A stretch of 23,597 nucleotides of DNA, from the NCBI GenBank assembly GCA_964560425.1, contig CAZLLE010000073.1, forward strand, positions 1 to 23,597, written 5' to 3'. A program made the position numbers and the translations under genes. How positions within the stretch are numbered: the stretch's first letter is position 1; every line of letters starts with the position of its first letter. Of the stretch, positions 14,495-21,363 are shown piece after piece. The notes under the pieces were generated by a model. It worked only from the letters and a program-made list of their open reading frames with translations, had not been told where the DNA came from and did not search any database. The DNA comes from CAZLLE01 sp964560425 (lineage in GTDB: Bacteria; Campylobacterota; Campylobacteria; Campylobacterales; QNZT01).

Positions 14495-15007
14495 ATGTAC
14501 AGTTTTACAACTCCACGGAAAAAATCTTTAATTGATAAAATAACATGGTTATGGTTGAGTTTTATTGTTATTATGTTGGTTGCATTGAGTGCTTTTGGTT
14601 TTTTCTTAAAGTACCAAACATCATTTTATGAAGAGATGCTTAGTGGCACAAAATTAACAAATAGCAAGTATAGCAGTTCTGTCTCTAATTTAGACAAAGA
14701 GTTAAAAATTGTAGATATGAAAAAAGCACTGAATAATGAAGTTAGATCTTCAAATGCTCTTCTTAAGGCAAGTATTAAAAATCTATTTGATCTTGTCCCT
14801 GATCAAATTACACTTAATGAAGTTGTTATGAAAAAAGATGCCCTTTTTATAAAGGGTTTTACACCAACAAAAGACTCCTATAAACTATTGCTTGAGCCTC
14901 CATTAAAATCTATTTTTAATGAGAGTAAGGTAACTTTTTCATTTAATGGTAGAGTTGGAAAGTACCAGTTTGAGTCTATGAACACTATTAATGAACTATT
15001 AAAATAG
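14495..15007 (+). CDS. PilN-like inner-membrane assembly protein
   Basis: A 170-residue bitopic protein: a short cytoplasmic N-terminus (Arg/Lys-rich to 15), a TM segment at about 18-38, a coiled-coil-like region (about 45-90), then a small ferredoxin-like domain with LNEVVMKKDALFIKGFTPTK, the pattern seen in PilN (a strand, a turn, and a Gly-Phe/Tyr strand). It starts on the base after the preceding stop and has a perfect AAGGAGGT at 14477-14484, 10 bases upstream. With the flanking genes it would form the inner-membrane alignment complex of a type IV pilus or type II secretion machine. Confidence 0.65.
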   Translation: MYSFTTPRKKSLIDKITWLWLSFIVIMLVALSAFGFFLKYQTSFYEEMLSGTKLTNSKYSSSVSNLDKELKIVDMKKALNNEVRSSNALLKASIKNLFDLVPDQITLNEVVMKKDALFIKGFTPTKDSYKLLLEPPLKSIFNESKVTFSFNGRVGKYQFESMNTINELLK

Positions 15008-15023
15008 AGGCAAGGAGAGGATA

Positions 15024-15557
15024 TTGGCGAAAAGTGATAGTAATTCAACAATAAAATTTTTGATTTACATACTACTGTTTTTAATTTTTACACTTTTTCT
15101 TCTACTTGTATTTATTATCCCTAGTATTAAAGAGTATAAGCATAAAAAAGCTGAGTATGAGATGTTTAGAGTTCAAAATGAGAGTTTGATTTTGAAAGAG
15201 GAGAGTATTAAAATTAAACTAAAAGATTCAATGGAAAAAAATAGTGAAATTTTGAGTTCATTTAAAGATGACTTTAATAAAACAAATTTTATAGAATTTT
15301 CAAAAAGCTATTTTAGAGATATTGATATTAAATTAGATGATAAAAATGAGAATAATAAGAATGTAAGATTTAAGAACTATAGCTTTTCAGCAATACTAAA
15401 AGAGAGTACTCCCTCCAATTTTTATGATTTTATAGATGCTTTAAAAAACTATAAAAATATTATAAAAATTAATTTTCCAATAGAGTTAACGATTAATAAA
15501 AAGGGTATGCATATCAAATTTGAATTGAGTGTATATGAACCAATTAGGAATAAATAA
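15024..15557 (+). CDS. PilO-like inner-membrane assembly protein
   Basis: A 177-residue bitopic protein: TM segment at about 11-33, a charged coiled coil (about 36-80), and a C-terminal alpha/beta domain (about 90-172) with YSFSAILKESTPSNFYDFID, the PilO-type arrangement of strand, helix and strand. The TTG start (15024) is chosen for AGGAG six bases upstream and because it gives a short N-terminus before the TM segment. It is third in the PilM/N/O-like set, 16 bp after the PilN-like gene. A secretin, ATPase or polytopic PilC-type protein is not in the window. Confidence 0.65.
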   Translation: MAKSDSNSTIKFLIYILLFLIFTLFLLLVFIIPSIKEYKHKKAEYEMFRVQNESLILKEESIKIKLKDSMEKNSEILSSFKDDFNKTNFIEFSKSYFRDIDIKLDDKNENNKNVRFKNYSFSAILKESTPSNFYDFIDALKNYKNIIKINFPIELTINKKGMHIKFELSVYEPIRNK

Positions 15558-15697
15558 TTTACTTTTGTTTAAGCTTTCACTATTTAAATCATGAATAGTA
15601 AATAAAAAAATAATTTAATTTATTAAAACAGCTTTTATTAAAAAAAAATTTGTTACCATTGTCATGTTTTTTAATATTTTTAAAAGGAGAGTAGAAA

Positions 15698-16612
15698 ATG
15701 AAATTTTTTACAAAAAGTTCAATTATTGCCGCAACAGTATTAGCTGTGGCGTTTAGTGGTTGTGCTCAAAAAGCGGAGACTAACTGTAATTCTGTTGCAA
15801 GTGTCACTAAGACTAAAGCTACAGATAACAGAGATGCTGAGATTTTGAGATTACAACAAGAGTTGGCATCAGCTAAAAATGCACCAGTTAAAGTTATCAC
15901 GAAAACTGTACAAGGTCCAAGTGATCTTTACCCACCAAACGCACAGCCGGGTAAATGTTATGCAAGAGTATTAACTCCTGCTAAATATAAGCTTACTACT
16001 GAGAAAGTTCTTAAAAGTGAAGCTGCTGAGAGAGTTGAAGTAATTCCTGCGAAATATGGTTACAAAACTGAAAAAGTTCTTGTAAAAGAGCCAAGTGAAA
16101 GAATTGTTGTAATTCCTGCAACATACAAAACTGTAACAGAGAAGATTCTTGTTAAACCTGCAACTGAAAAACTTGTAAAAGTTCCTGCAACTTATGGAAC
16201 AGTAAGTGAAAAAGTTCTTGTTAAACCAGCAACAACAACATGGAAAAAAGGTTCAGGTCTTCAAACTAGAATTAATGGAACAACTGGTGAAATTATGTGT
16301 CTAGTTGAAACTCCTGCCGTATATAGAACTGTAACAAAAAGAGTTGTGAAAACACCTCCTTCTACAAGATCTATACCAGTACCAGCAGTATATAAAACTG
16401 TAACAAAAAGAGTTGTAGATAGACCAGCTACTACAAAAACAATTCCAGTACCAGCAGTGTATAAAACTGTAAAAGTTAAAACTATTGTTTCACCTGCTTC
16501 AACAAGAAGAATACCTATTCCAGCAACATACCAAACTGTAACAAAAAGAGTTAAGGTCGCTGATTCTCACTTGGATTGGAGAGAAGTTAAGTGTAGAACT
16601 GTTGTAAAATAA
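15698..16612 (+). CDS. Lipoprotein with eight 23-residue repeats in two blocks
   Basis: A 304-residue exported lipoprotein: signal with lipobox AFSGC (Cys22), a short coiled-coil-like stretch (about 45-60), then repeats built on PAxY. PAxY occurs at 94, 117, 140 and 163, then at 206, 229, 252 and 275, which is exact 23-residue spacing in two blocks of four. A 20-residue insert containing WKKGSGLQTRINGTTGEI separates them. Each block is preceded by a Cys (GKCYARV, Cys87; IMCLVE, Cys201), and a last Cys is at 299. Repeats alternate TVTEKVLVKPAT and KLVKVPATY, suggesting two short strands per unit. AAAAGGAGAG stands about 7 bases before the ATG, implying strong expression. The function is unknown. 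A cell-surface or wall-spanning structural role is an inference. Confidence 0.8.
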   Translation: MKFFTKSSIIAATVLAVAFSGCAQKAETNCNSVASVTKTKATDNRDAEILRLQQELASAKNAPVKVITKTVQGPSDLYPPNAQPGKCYARVLTPAKYKLTTEKVLKSEAAERVEVIPAKYGYKTEKVLVKEPSERIVVIPATYKTVTEKILVKPATEKLVKVPATYGTVSEKVLVKPATTTWKKGSGLQTRINGTTGEIMCLVETPAVYRTVTKRVVKTPPSTRSIPVPAVYKTVTKRVVDRPATTKTIPVPAVYKTVKVKTIVSPASTRRIPIPATYQTVTKRVKVADSHLDWREVKCRTVVK

Positions 16613-16636
16613 TTTTTATAACATGTTTTAGTTAGT

Positions 16637-16656
16637 AGAGAGAGCTCACTCTCTCT
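16637..16656 (+). terminator. Hairpin after the repeat lipoprotein, upstream of comF
   Basis: AGAGAGAG (16637-16644) and CTCTCTCT (16649-16656) pair across loop CTCA and are followed by TCTTTC. It lies 24 bp after the lipoprotein stop and 6 bp before the comF-like start. It is probably an attenuating terminator for a highly expressed gene. It would also restrict ribosome access to the next start. Confidence 0.5.
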
Positions 16657-16662
16657 TCTTTC

Positions 16663-17241
16663 ATGTTTAGATGTATTCTCTGTAAAGGGGTATCCCTTTC
16701 GATTATTTGTGCTACTTGCCAATCTAGCCTACTTATGCCCTCCATTCATCGTCGTAATATTTCACACTCTCATTCAATATATAGCTTTTATAAATATAGT
16801 GAAATAGAACTTCTATTAAAAACTAAATATAGTTATTTAGGTACATCCATATATACAATTTTGGCAAAAAACTCTTTTTCTATCTTTGCAAAAAAATTTC
16901 AATTTACAAATAGTGTATATGTCTTTGGTATTGATGATGTTATTAAACATGGATATTCTCATACAGCTATTTTAGCTAGATCCATGAAGACAGATATATT
17001 AAAACCAGTGTTTGGTTCTATACGAGCAAAAAATAGTGTTAAATATGCAGGGAAAAGTTTAGATTTTAGATTAAAAAATCCAAGAGAGTTTCAATATAAT
17101 TTTAAAGGTGGTATTGATGCCATTTTGGTAGATGATATTATCACTACGGGAGCTACCTTGCAAGAAGCAAAAATTACATTGGAAAAACATGGTGTAAATG
17201 TACTATTTTCACTCACTATTGCAGACGCCAAAGAGACCTAA
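16663..17241 (+). CDS. comF: ComF family phosphoribosyltransferase-like protein
   Basis: A 192-residue ComF-family protein. An N-terminal zinc-ribbon-like site (Cys4, Cys7, Cys16, Cys19) precedes a phosphoribosyltransferase fold with the PRPP loop ILVDDIITTGAT (154-165) and HTAILARSM (100-108), both standard ComF motifs. ComF proteins act in the cytoplasm in late steps of DNA uptake in naturally competent bacteria, including Helicobacter. The start at 16663 has no good ribosome-binding site and lies just after a hairpin, so expression is probably low. It stands downstream of the PilM/N/O-like genes, which supports, but does not prove, a role in transformation. Confidence 0.85.
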   Translation: MFRCILCKGVSLSIICATCQSSLLMPSIHRRNISHSHSIYSFYKYSEIELLLKTKYSYLGTSIYTILAKNSFSIFAKKFQFTNSVYVFGIDDVIKHGYSHTAILARSMKTDILKPVFGSIRAKNSVKYAGKSLDFRLKNPREFQYNFKGGIDAILVDDIITTGATLQEAKITLEKHGVNVLFSLTIADAKET

Positions 17242-17328
17242 TAACAATCTTTATTAAATTTTTACTACTTAATGATGAATGCTATTATTGCACCTTAGTA
17301 CTTAAGAGCTTTTTAGGTAAAATATTGT

Positions 17329-17334
17329 TATATT
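17329..17334 (+). promoter_or_regulatory. Candidate -10 element of gyrA
   Basis: TATATT lies 16 bp before the ATG, downstream of a T-rich stretch, with AAGG at 17340-17343 as ribosome-binding site. Transcription from here would leave almost no leader, so a promoter further upstream in 17242-17325 is equally possible. Confidence 0.3.
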
Positions 17335-17350
17335 AACATAAGGTAGACAG

Positions 17351-19822
17351 ATGGATAATCTTTTTGAAAATAAAGAAGAGATTGAAAATATCAAGATTGA
17401 AGATTCTATAAAAGAGAGTTATTTAGATTACTCTATGAGCGTCATTATAGGGCGTGCCCTTCCTGATGCAAGAGATGGGCTAAAACCTGTCCATAGAAGA
17501 ATTCTCTATGCTATGAGTGATTTAAATCTCTCATCGAGATCTCCTTATAAAAAGTCGGCTAGAATTGTTGGTGATGTTATTGGTAAGTATCATCCCCATG
17601 GTGATAATTCTGTTTATGATGCCTTAGTAAGATTAGCTCAGCCATTTTCTATGCAACATCCAATTATTGATGGTCAGGGTAACTTTGGTTCTATTGATGG
17701 TGATAATGCGGCAGCGATGAGATATACCGAGGCTAGAATGACTTCTCTATCTGAAGAGTTATTGAGAGATTTGGATAAAGATACAGTTGATTTTGTGCCA
17801 AATTATGATGACTCTATGAGTGAACCTGATGTATTGCCTTCTCGCGTTCCAAATTTACTGCTCAATGGCTCTAGTGGTATTGCTGTTGGTATGGCTACAA
17901 ATATTCCTCCTCATCGCTTAGAGGAGCTTGTTAATGCTCTTATTTTATTGATTGATGAACCTAAAAGTACTATTGATGATCTTATGGAGATTGTTGAAGG
18001 TCCTGATTTTCCAACTTATGGTGTAATTTTTGGGAAAAAAGGGATTAGAGATGCTTATACGACAGGAAGAGGGCGTATAAAAGTAAGAGCTAAAACTCAT
18101 ATTGAAACCAAAAAAAGTAAAGAGGTAGTTGTTATTGATGAACTTCCTTATCAAGTAAATAAATCGAGATTAATTGAGAATATTGCCCATCTTGTAAGAG
18201 ATAAGCAGATTACAGGGATTAGTGAAATAAGAGATGAGAGTGATAGAGAGGGAATTCGTGTTGTTATTGAGTTAAAACGAGATGCCATGAGTGAAATTGT
18301 TCTTAATAATCTATATAAATCAACATCCATGGAGATTACTTTTGGTGTAATTTTGTTGGCAATTATGAATAAAGAGCCAAAAGTATTTAATCTTAAAGAA
18401 CTTTTAGCTCTGTTCATATCTCACCGAAAAACAGTTATTATTCGTCGGACTATTTTTGAGCTTGAAAAAGCAAAAGCTAGAGCTCATATTTTAGAGGGAC
18501 TTATTATCGCTCTTGATAATATTGAAGAGGTTATCAAGGTTATTCGTGCTAGTAAAGATACAAATGATGCTAAAGAGGCACTAGTTGATAGGTTTGGACT
18601 TTCAATAGTTCAATCTGCTGCTATTTTGGATATGAAACTACAGCGTTTAACTGGCTTAGAGAGAGAAAAGATTGAAGATGAACTTAGAAGACTTCATGCA
18701 GAGATAGATAGACTTACTTCTATTTTGAAAAGCGAAGAGATTCTTAATTCTCTTGTAAAAGAGGAGCTAATAGAGATTAGAACAAAATTTTCAATTCCAA
18801 GAAGAACAGAAATTATTGATGATTATGATGAGATAGATATCGAGGATTTGATTCCAAATAATCCTATGGTTGTCACTATCACTCATAGAGGTTATATCAA
18901 AAGAGTTGATTTAAAACAGTATGAGAAACAACATCGTGGAGGAAAAGGTAAAACAGCCTTAACCACATATGAGGATGATTTTATTGAAAACTTCTTTGTC
19001 TCTAATACTCATGATACACTCATGTTTGTAACAAACTTTGGTCAACTATATTGGCTTAAAGTATATAAAATTCCAGAAGGTAGTAGGTCTGCCAAAGGTA
19101 AAGCAGTTGTCAACTTAATTAAATTACAACCAAATGAAAAAATTAGAGCTATTATTCCAACAACAGATTTTGAGGAGAGTAAATCTCTTGTATTCTTTAC
19201 CAAAAATGGTATTGTCAAAAGAACAAAACTTAGTGAATTTAGTAATATTAGAAGTGTTGGTGTAAGAGCAATTAGCTTAGATGATAATGATGAATTAGTA
19301 GACTCTAGAATTGTTTTAAGTAGTGATAAAAATCTATTTGTCGTAACTAAAAAAGGTATGTGTATAAGATTCTTAGTAGAAGAAGCTAGGGAGATAGGTA
19401 GAACAGCTAGAGGTGTTACTGCTATTAGATTTAAAGATGAAGATGATGAAGTAGTTGGTGCTACTGTTATTGCCAATGAAGATCAAGAGTTATTGACACT
19501 TAGTCAAAAAGGTATTGGTAAACGAACAACAGCTTCTGAGTATAGAGAGCAAAAAAGAGGTGGTAAAGGTGTTATCGCTATGAAACTTACAGCTAAAACC
19601 CAAGAATTGGTAGATGTTGTACTTGTTGATGATACTAAAGATCTTATGGCTCTTACCTCTAGTGGTAAAATGATTCGTGTAGATATGCAAAGTATTAGAA
19701 AAGCTGGTAGAAATACAAGTGGTGTTATTGTTGTGAGAGTTGATGGGGATGTAGTCTCTAGTATCTCAAGATGTCCTAAAGAGGAGGAGATTTTGGGAGA
19801 GACTAGTATAATAGAAGAGTAA
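17351..19822 (+). CDS. gyrA: DNA gyrase subunit A
   Basis: An 823-residue GyrA, the breakage-reunion subunit that forms A2B2 gyrase with GyrB and introduces negative supercoils. The catalytic Tyr is Tyr125 (AAMRYTEARM). The winged-helix region carries KYHPHGDN with Asn86 and Asp90 at the quinolone-determining positions, where E. coli has Ser83 and Asp87. Asn is also the wild-type residue in H. pylori. The C-terminal beta-pinwheel contains the GyrA box QKRGGKG (734-740), which distinguishes it from ParC, and a related QHRGGKG at 527. The length is close to the family norm. It ends in a strong hairpin terminator. Confidence 0.98.
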   Translation: MDNLFENKEEIENIKIEDSIKESYLDYSMSVIIGRALPDARDGLKPVHRRILYAMSDLNLSSRSPYKKSARIVGDVIGKYHPHGDNSVYDALVRLAQPFSMQHPIIDGQGNFGSIDGDNAAAMRYTEARMTSLSEELLRDLDKDTVDFVPNYDDSMSEPDVLPSRVPNLLLNGSSGIAVGMATNIPPHRLEELVNALILLIDEPKSTIDDLMEIVEGPDFPTYGVIFGKKGIRDAYTTGRGRIKVRAKTHIETKKSKEVVVIDELPYQVNKSRLIENIAHLVRDKQITGISEIRDESDREGIRVVIELKRDAMSEIVLNNLYKSTSMEITFGVILLAIMNKEPKVFNLKELLALFISHRKTVIIRRTIFELEKAKARAHILEGLIIALDNIEEVIKVIRASKDTNDAKEALVDRFGLSIVQSAAILDMKLQRLTGLEREKIEDELRRLHAEIDRLTSILKSEEILNSLVKEELIEIRTKFSIPRRTEIIDDYDEIDIEDLIPNNPMVVTITHRGYIKRVDLKQYEKQHRGGKGKTALTTYEDDFIENFFVSNTHDTLMFVTNFGQLYWLKVYKIPEGSRSAKGKAVVNLIKLQPNEKIRAIIPTTDFEESKSLVFFTKNGIVKRTKLSEFSNIRSVGVRAISLDDNDELVDSRIVLSSDKNLFVVTKKGMCIRFLVEEAREIGRTARGVTAIRFKDEDDEVVGATVIANEDQELLTLSQKGIGKRTTASEYREQKRGGKGVIAMKLTAKTQELVDVVLVDDTKDLMALTSSGKMIRVDMQSIRKAGRNTSGVIVVRVDGDVVSSISRCPKEEEILGETSIIEE

Positions 19823-19828
19823 ATCTTT

Positions 19829-19859
19829 ATACTCTACCTACATTAAAAAGGTAGAGTAT
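19829..19859. terminator. Strong bidirectional terminator between gyrA and the DUF1501 gene
   Basis: ATACTCTACCT (19829-19839) pairs perfectly with AGGTAGAGTAT (19849-19859) across a 9-base loop. Short T-runs follow on the plus strand, and TTT precedes the stem so the minus strand carries an A-run/U-run partner. It lies 7 bp after the gyrA stop and 26 bp from the convergent stop. Confidence 0.8.
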
Positions 19860-19884
19860 TTGTAAGTAGTTGATTAGTATTAAG

Positions 19885-21354
19885 TTAGTTCATAAATCCC
19901 AAATCTTGTTGAGGGAAATTTTTTAGTTCTGGTAAAACATGATCTAATATTTCTCCTTCTGCTCCAAACCATTTAAGTATAGTGCCATAATATTGACTCA
20001 TTGAGGTAGTAGGAATCAGTCTTCCTTTTTTACTCATATCATTATCACTTCCAAGCGTCAAGTCTGGCATGGTTCCATATAATCCACCTTTAACAGCTCC
20101 GCCCATAGCAAAATAGTTGCTAGCCCAAGCATGATCTGTACCGTCTCCATTATCTCCTGTACTTCGTCCAAAATCAGAGATATTAAAGGTTGTAACCTCA
20201 TTTTCCATACCCATATCTTTTAATGCTTTGTGAAAATCGCCAAGACCCAAACTCATACCTCTTAGTTTTCTTGCATGTTGTTGAGTCTGGTTGCTATGAG
20301 TATCATATCCTCCATCAAATACATAAAATATTTGTCTTTTTAATCCTCTATTTTTTCCAATATATGCCAATTTTGCTACAGCTTTTAAGTTTCTTAACAT
20401 TGAAGTGTCAGCAAAGGTTGGACTAGCTTGTTCTAATTGAGCATTTGATGGATTAGAGAATAGTTCTCCTCCATAAGCATTTGTACTACTAAACGAAGGA
20501 GAGTTGTTATTCCAATCATTTACGATAATATCTTGCATCTCAAATGAGTGTCGTTGGAGATTTGAATACAATTTTTTAAACATGTTGTTTGCATTAATAG
20601 CAAGAAGTTGATCATATAAATTTCTATTTAATTTCTTATATTTTGAAGGACCTCCTGCATTAATAATTAATGGGGTAGTATCTTTACCATAAAAAAGGTG
20701 TTCAGTTCTTGTAATTGCTAGATTCATACCATAAATATCACCATTATTAACACTACTCCATTTATCAAAAAGTCGACCAGCCCAACCTGTATAATCAAGT
20801 ATAGATGCTTCTGCATTCATAGTTAATTTTGTTTGATGATTATGAGCATATAAGAAAGGGGGAAGTATTTTTGTTTTTGCCTTAAATTCTGCTTTTGTAG
20901 CTGGTTCTATAATATTTCCACAATTTGCAACAATAGCTACTTTTTTCTGGTTGACTAGGTGAGCTAGTTCAGGCATTAATGCATTAGTAGCAACATCTAA
21001 GCCATTATGTTTATAAAAACCTATAGTATAACTCTCTCTTAAGTCATCATTGCTTGCATATGGATTGCCACTACTTAAATCTAACTCTCCATTTGAAATT
21101 GATAGAGGCAAATCACTATTTTTGACTCTAATACCATCTCTTATTTTCTCATAATTTGGATATCCACTTTTATCATCATTACTTGATGGAATAAAAGTGT
21201 TTATTCCATCATTTCCTCCTGCATTATAAATAACAACTAATGCTTTATAATCATTAAAATCTGAGCTATCAGCAAAAAGTTCAGATGGAAGTGTTAGTGC
21301 TGACACTCCACTAGCTACTGAAAATTTTAAAAAATCTCTTCTACTTTTTATCAT
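19885..21354 (-). CDS. DUF1501 family protein, Tat-exported
   Basis: A 489-residue DUF1501 protein. The twin-arginine signal SRRDFLKF (4-11), with a hydrophobic stretch to about 28, directs folded export. The family motifs are IYNAGGNDGINTFIP (42-56), HNHQT (171-175), FDGGYDTHSNQ (346-356), SDFGRS (393-398) and GTDHAWASNYFAMGGAVKGG (405-424). These place it in the alkaline-phosphatase/sulfatase-like fold, where the Asp/His pairs are metal ligands. No enzymatic reaction has been settled for the family. The ATG has AGGAG six bases upstream and the gene begins 9 bp after the DUF1800 gene, forming the conserved DUF1800-DUF1501 pair. Confidence 0.9.
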   Translation of the reverse strand: MIKSRRDFLKFSVASGVSALTLPSELFADSSDFNDYKALVVIYNAGGNDGINTFIPSSNDDKSGYPNYEKIRDGIRVKNSDLPLSISNGELDLSSGNPYASNDDLRESYTIGFYKHNGLDVATNALMPELAHLVNQKKVAIVANCGNIIEPATKAEFKAKTKILPPFLYAHNHQTKLTMNAEASILDYTGWAGRLFDKWSSVNNGDIYGMNLAITRTEHLFYGKDTTPLIINAGGPSKYKKLNRNLYDQLLAINANNMFKKLYSNLQRHSFEMQDIIVNDWNNNSPSFSSTNAYGGELFSNPSNAQLEQASPTFADTSMLRNLKAVAKLAYIGKNRGLKRQIFYVFDGGYDTHSNQTQQHARKLRGMSLGLGDFHKALKDMGMENEVTTFNISDFGRSTGDNGDGTDHAWASNYFAMGGAVKGGLYGTMPDLTLGSDNDMSKKGRLIPTTSMSQYYGTILKWFGAEGEILDHVLPELKNFPQQDLGFMN

Positions 21355-21363
21355 CTTTTTCTC

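Noticed and set aside
17945..19690. Minus-strand frames of 66-144 codons inside gyrA
   Set aside because: They are antisense readings of a strongly conserved gene and have no start signals.
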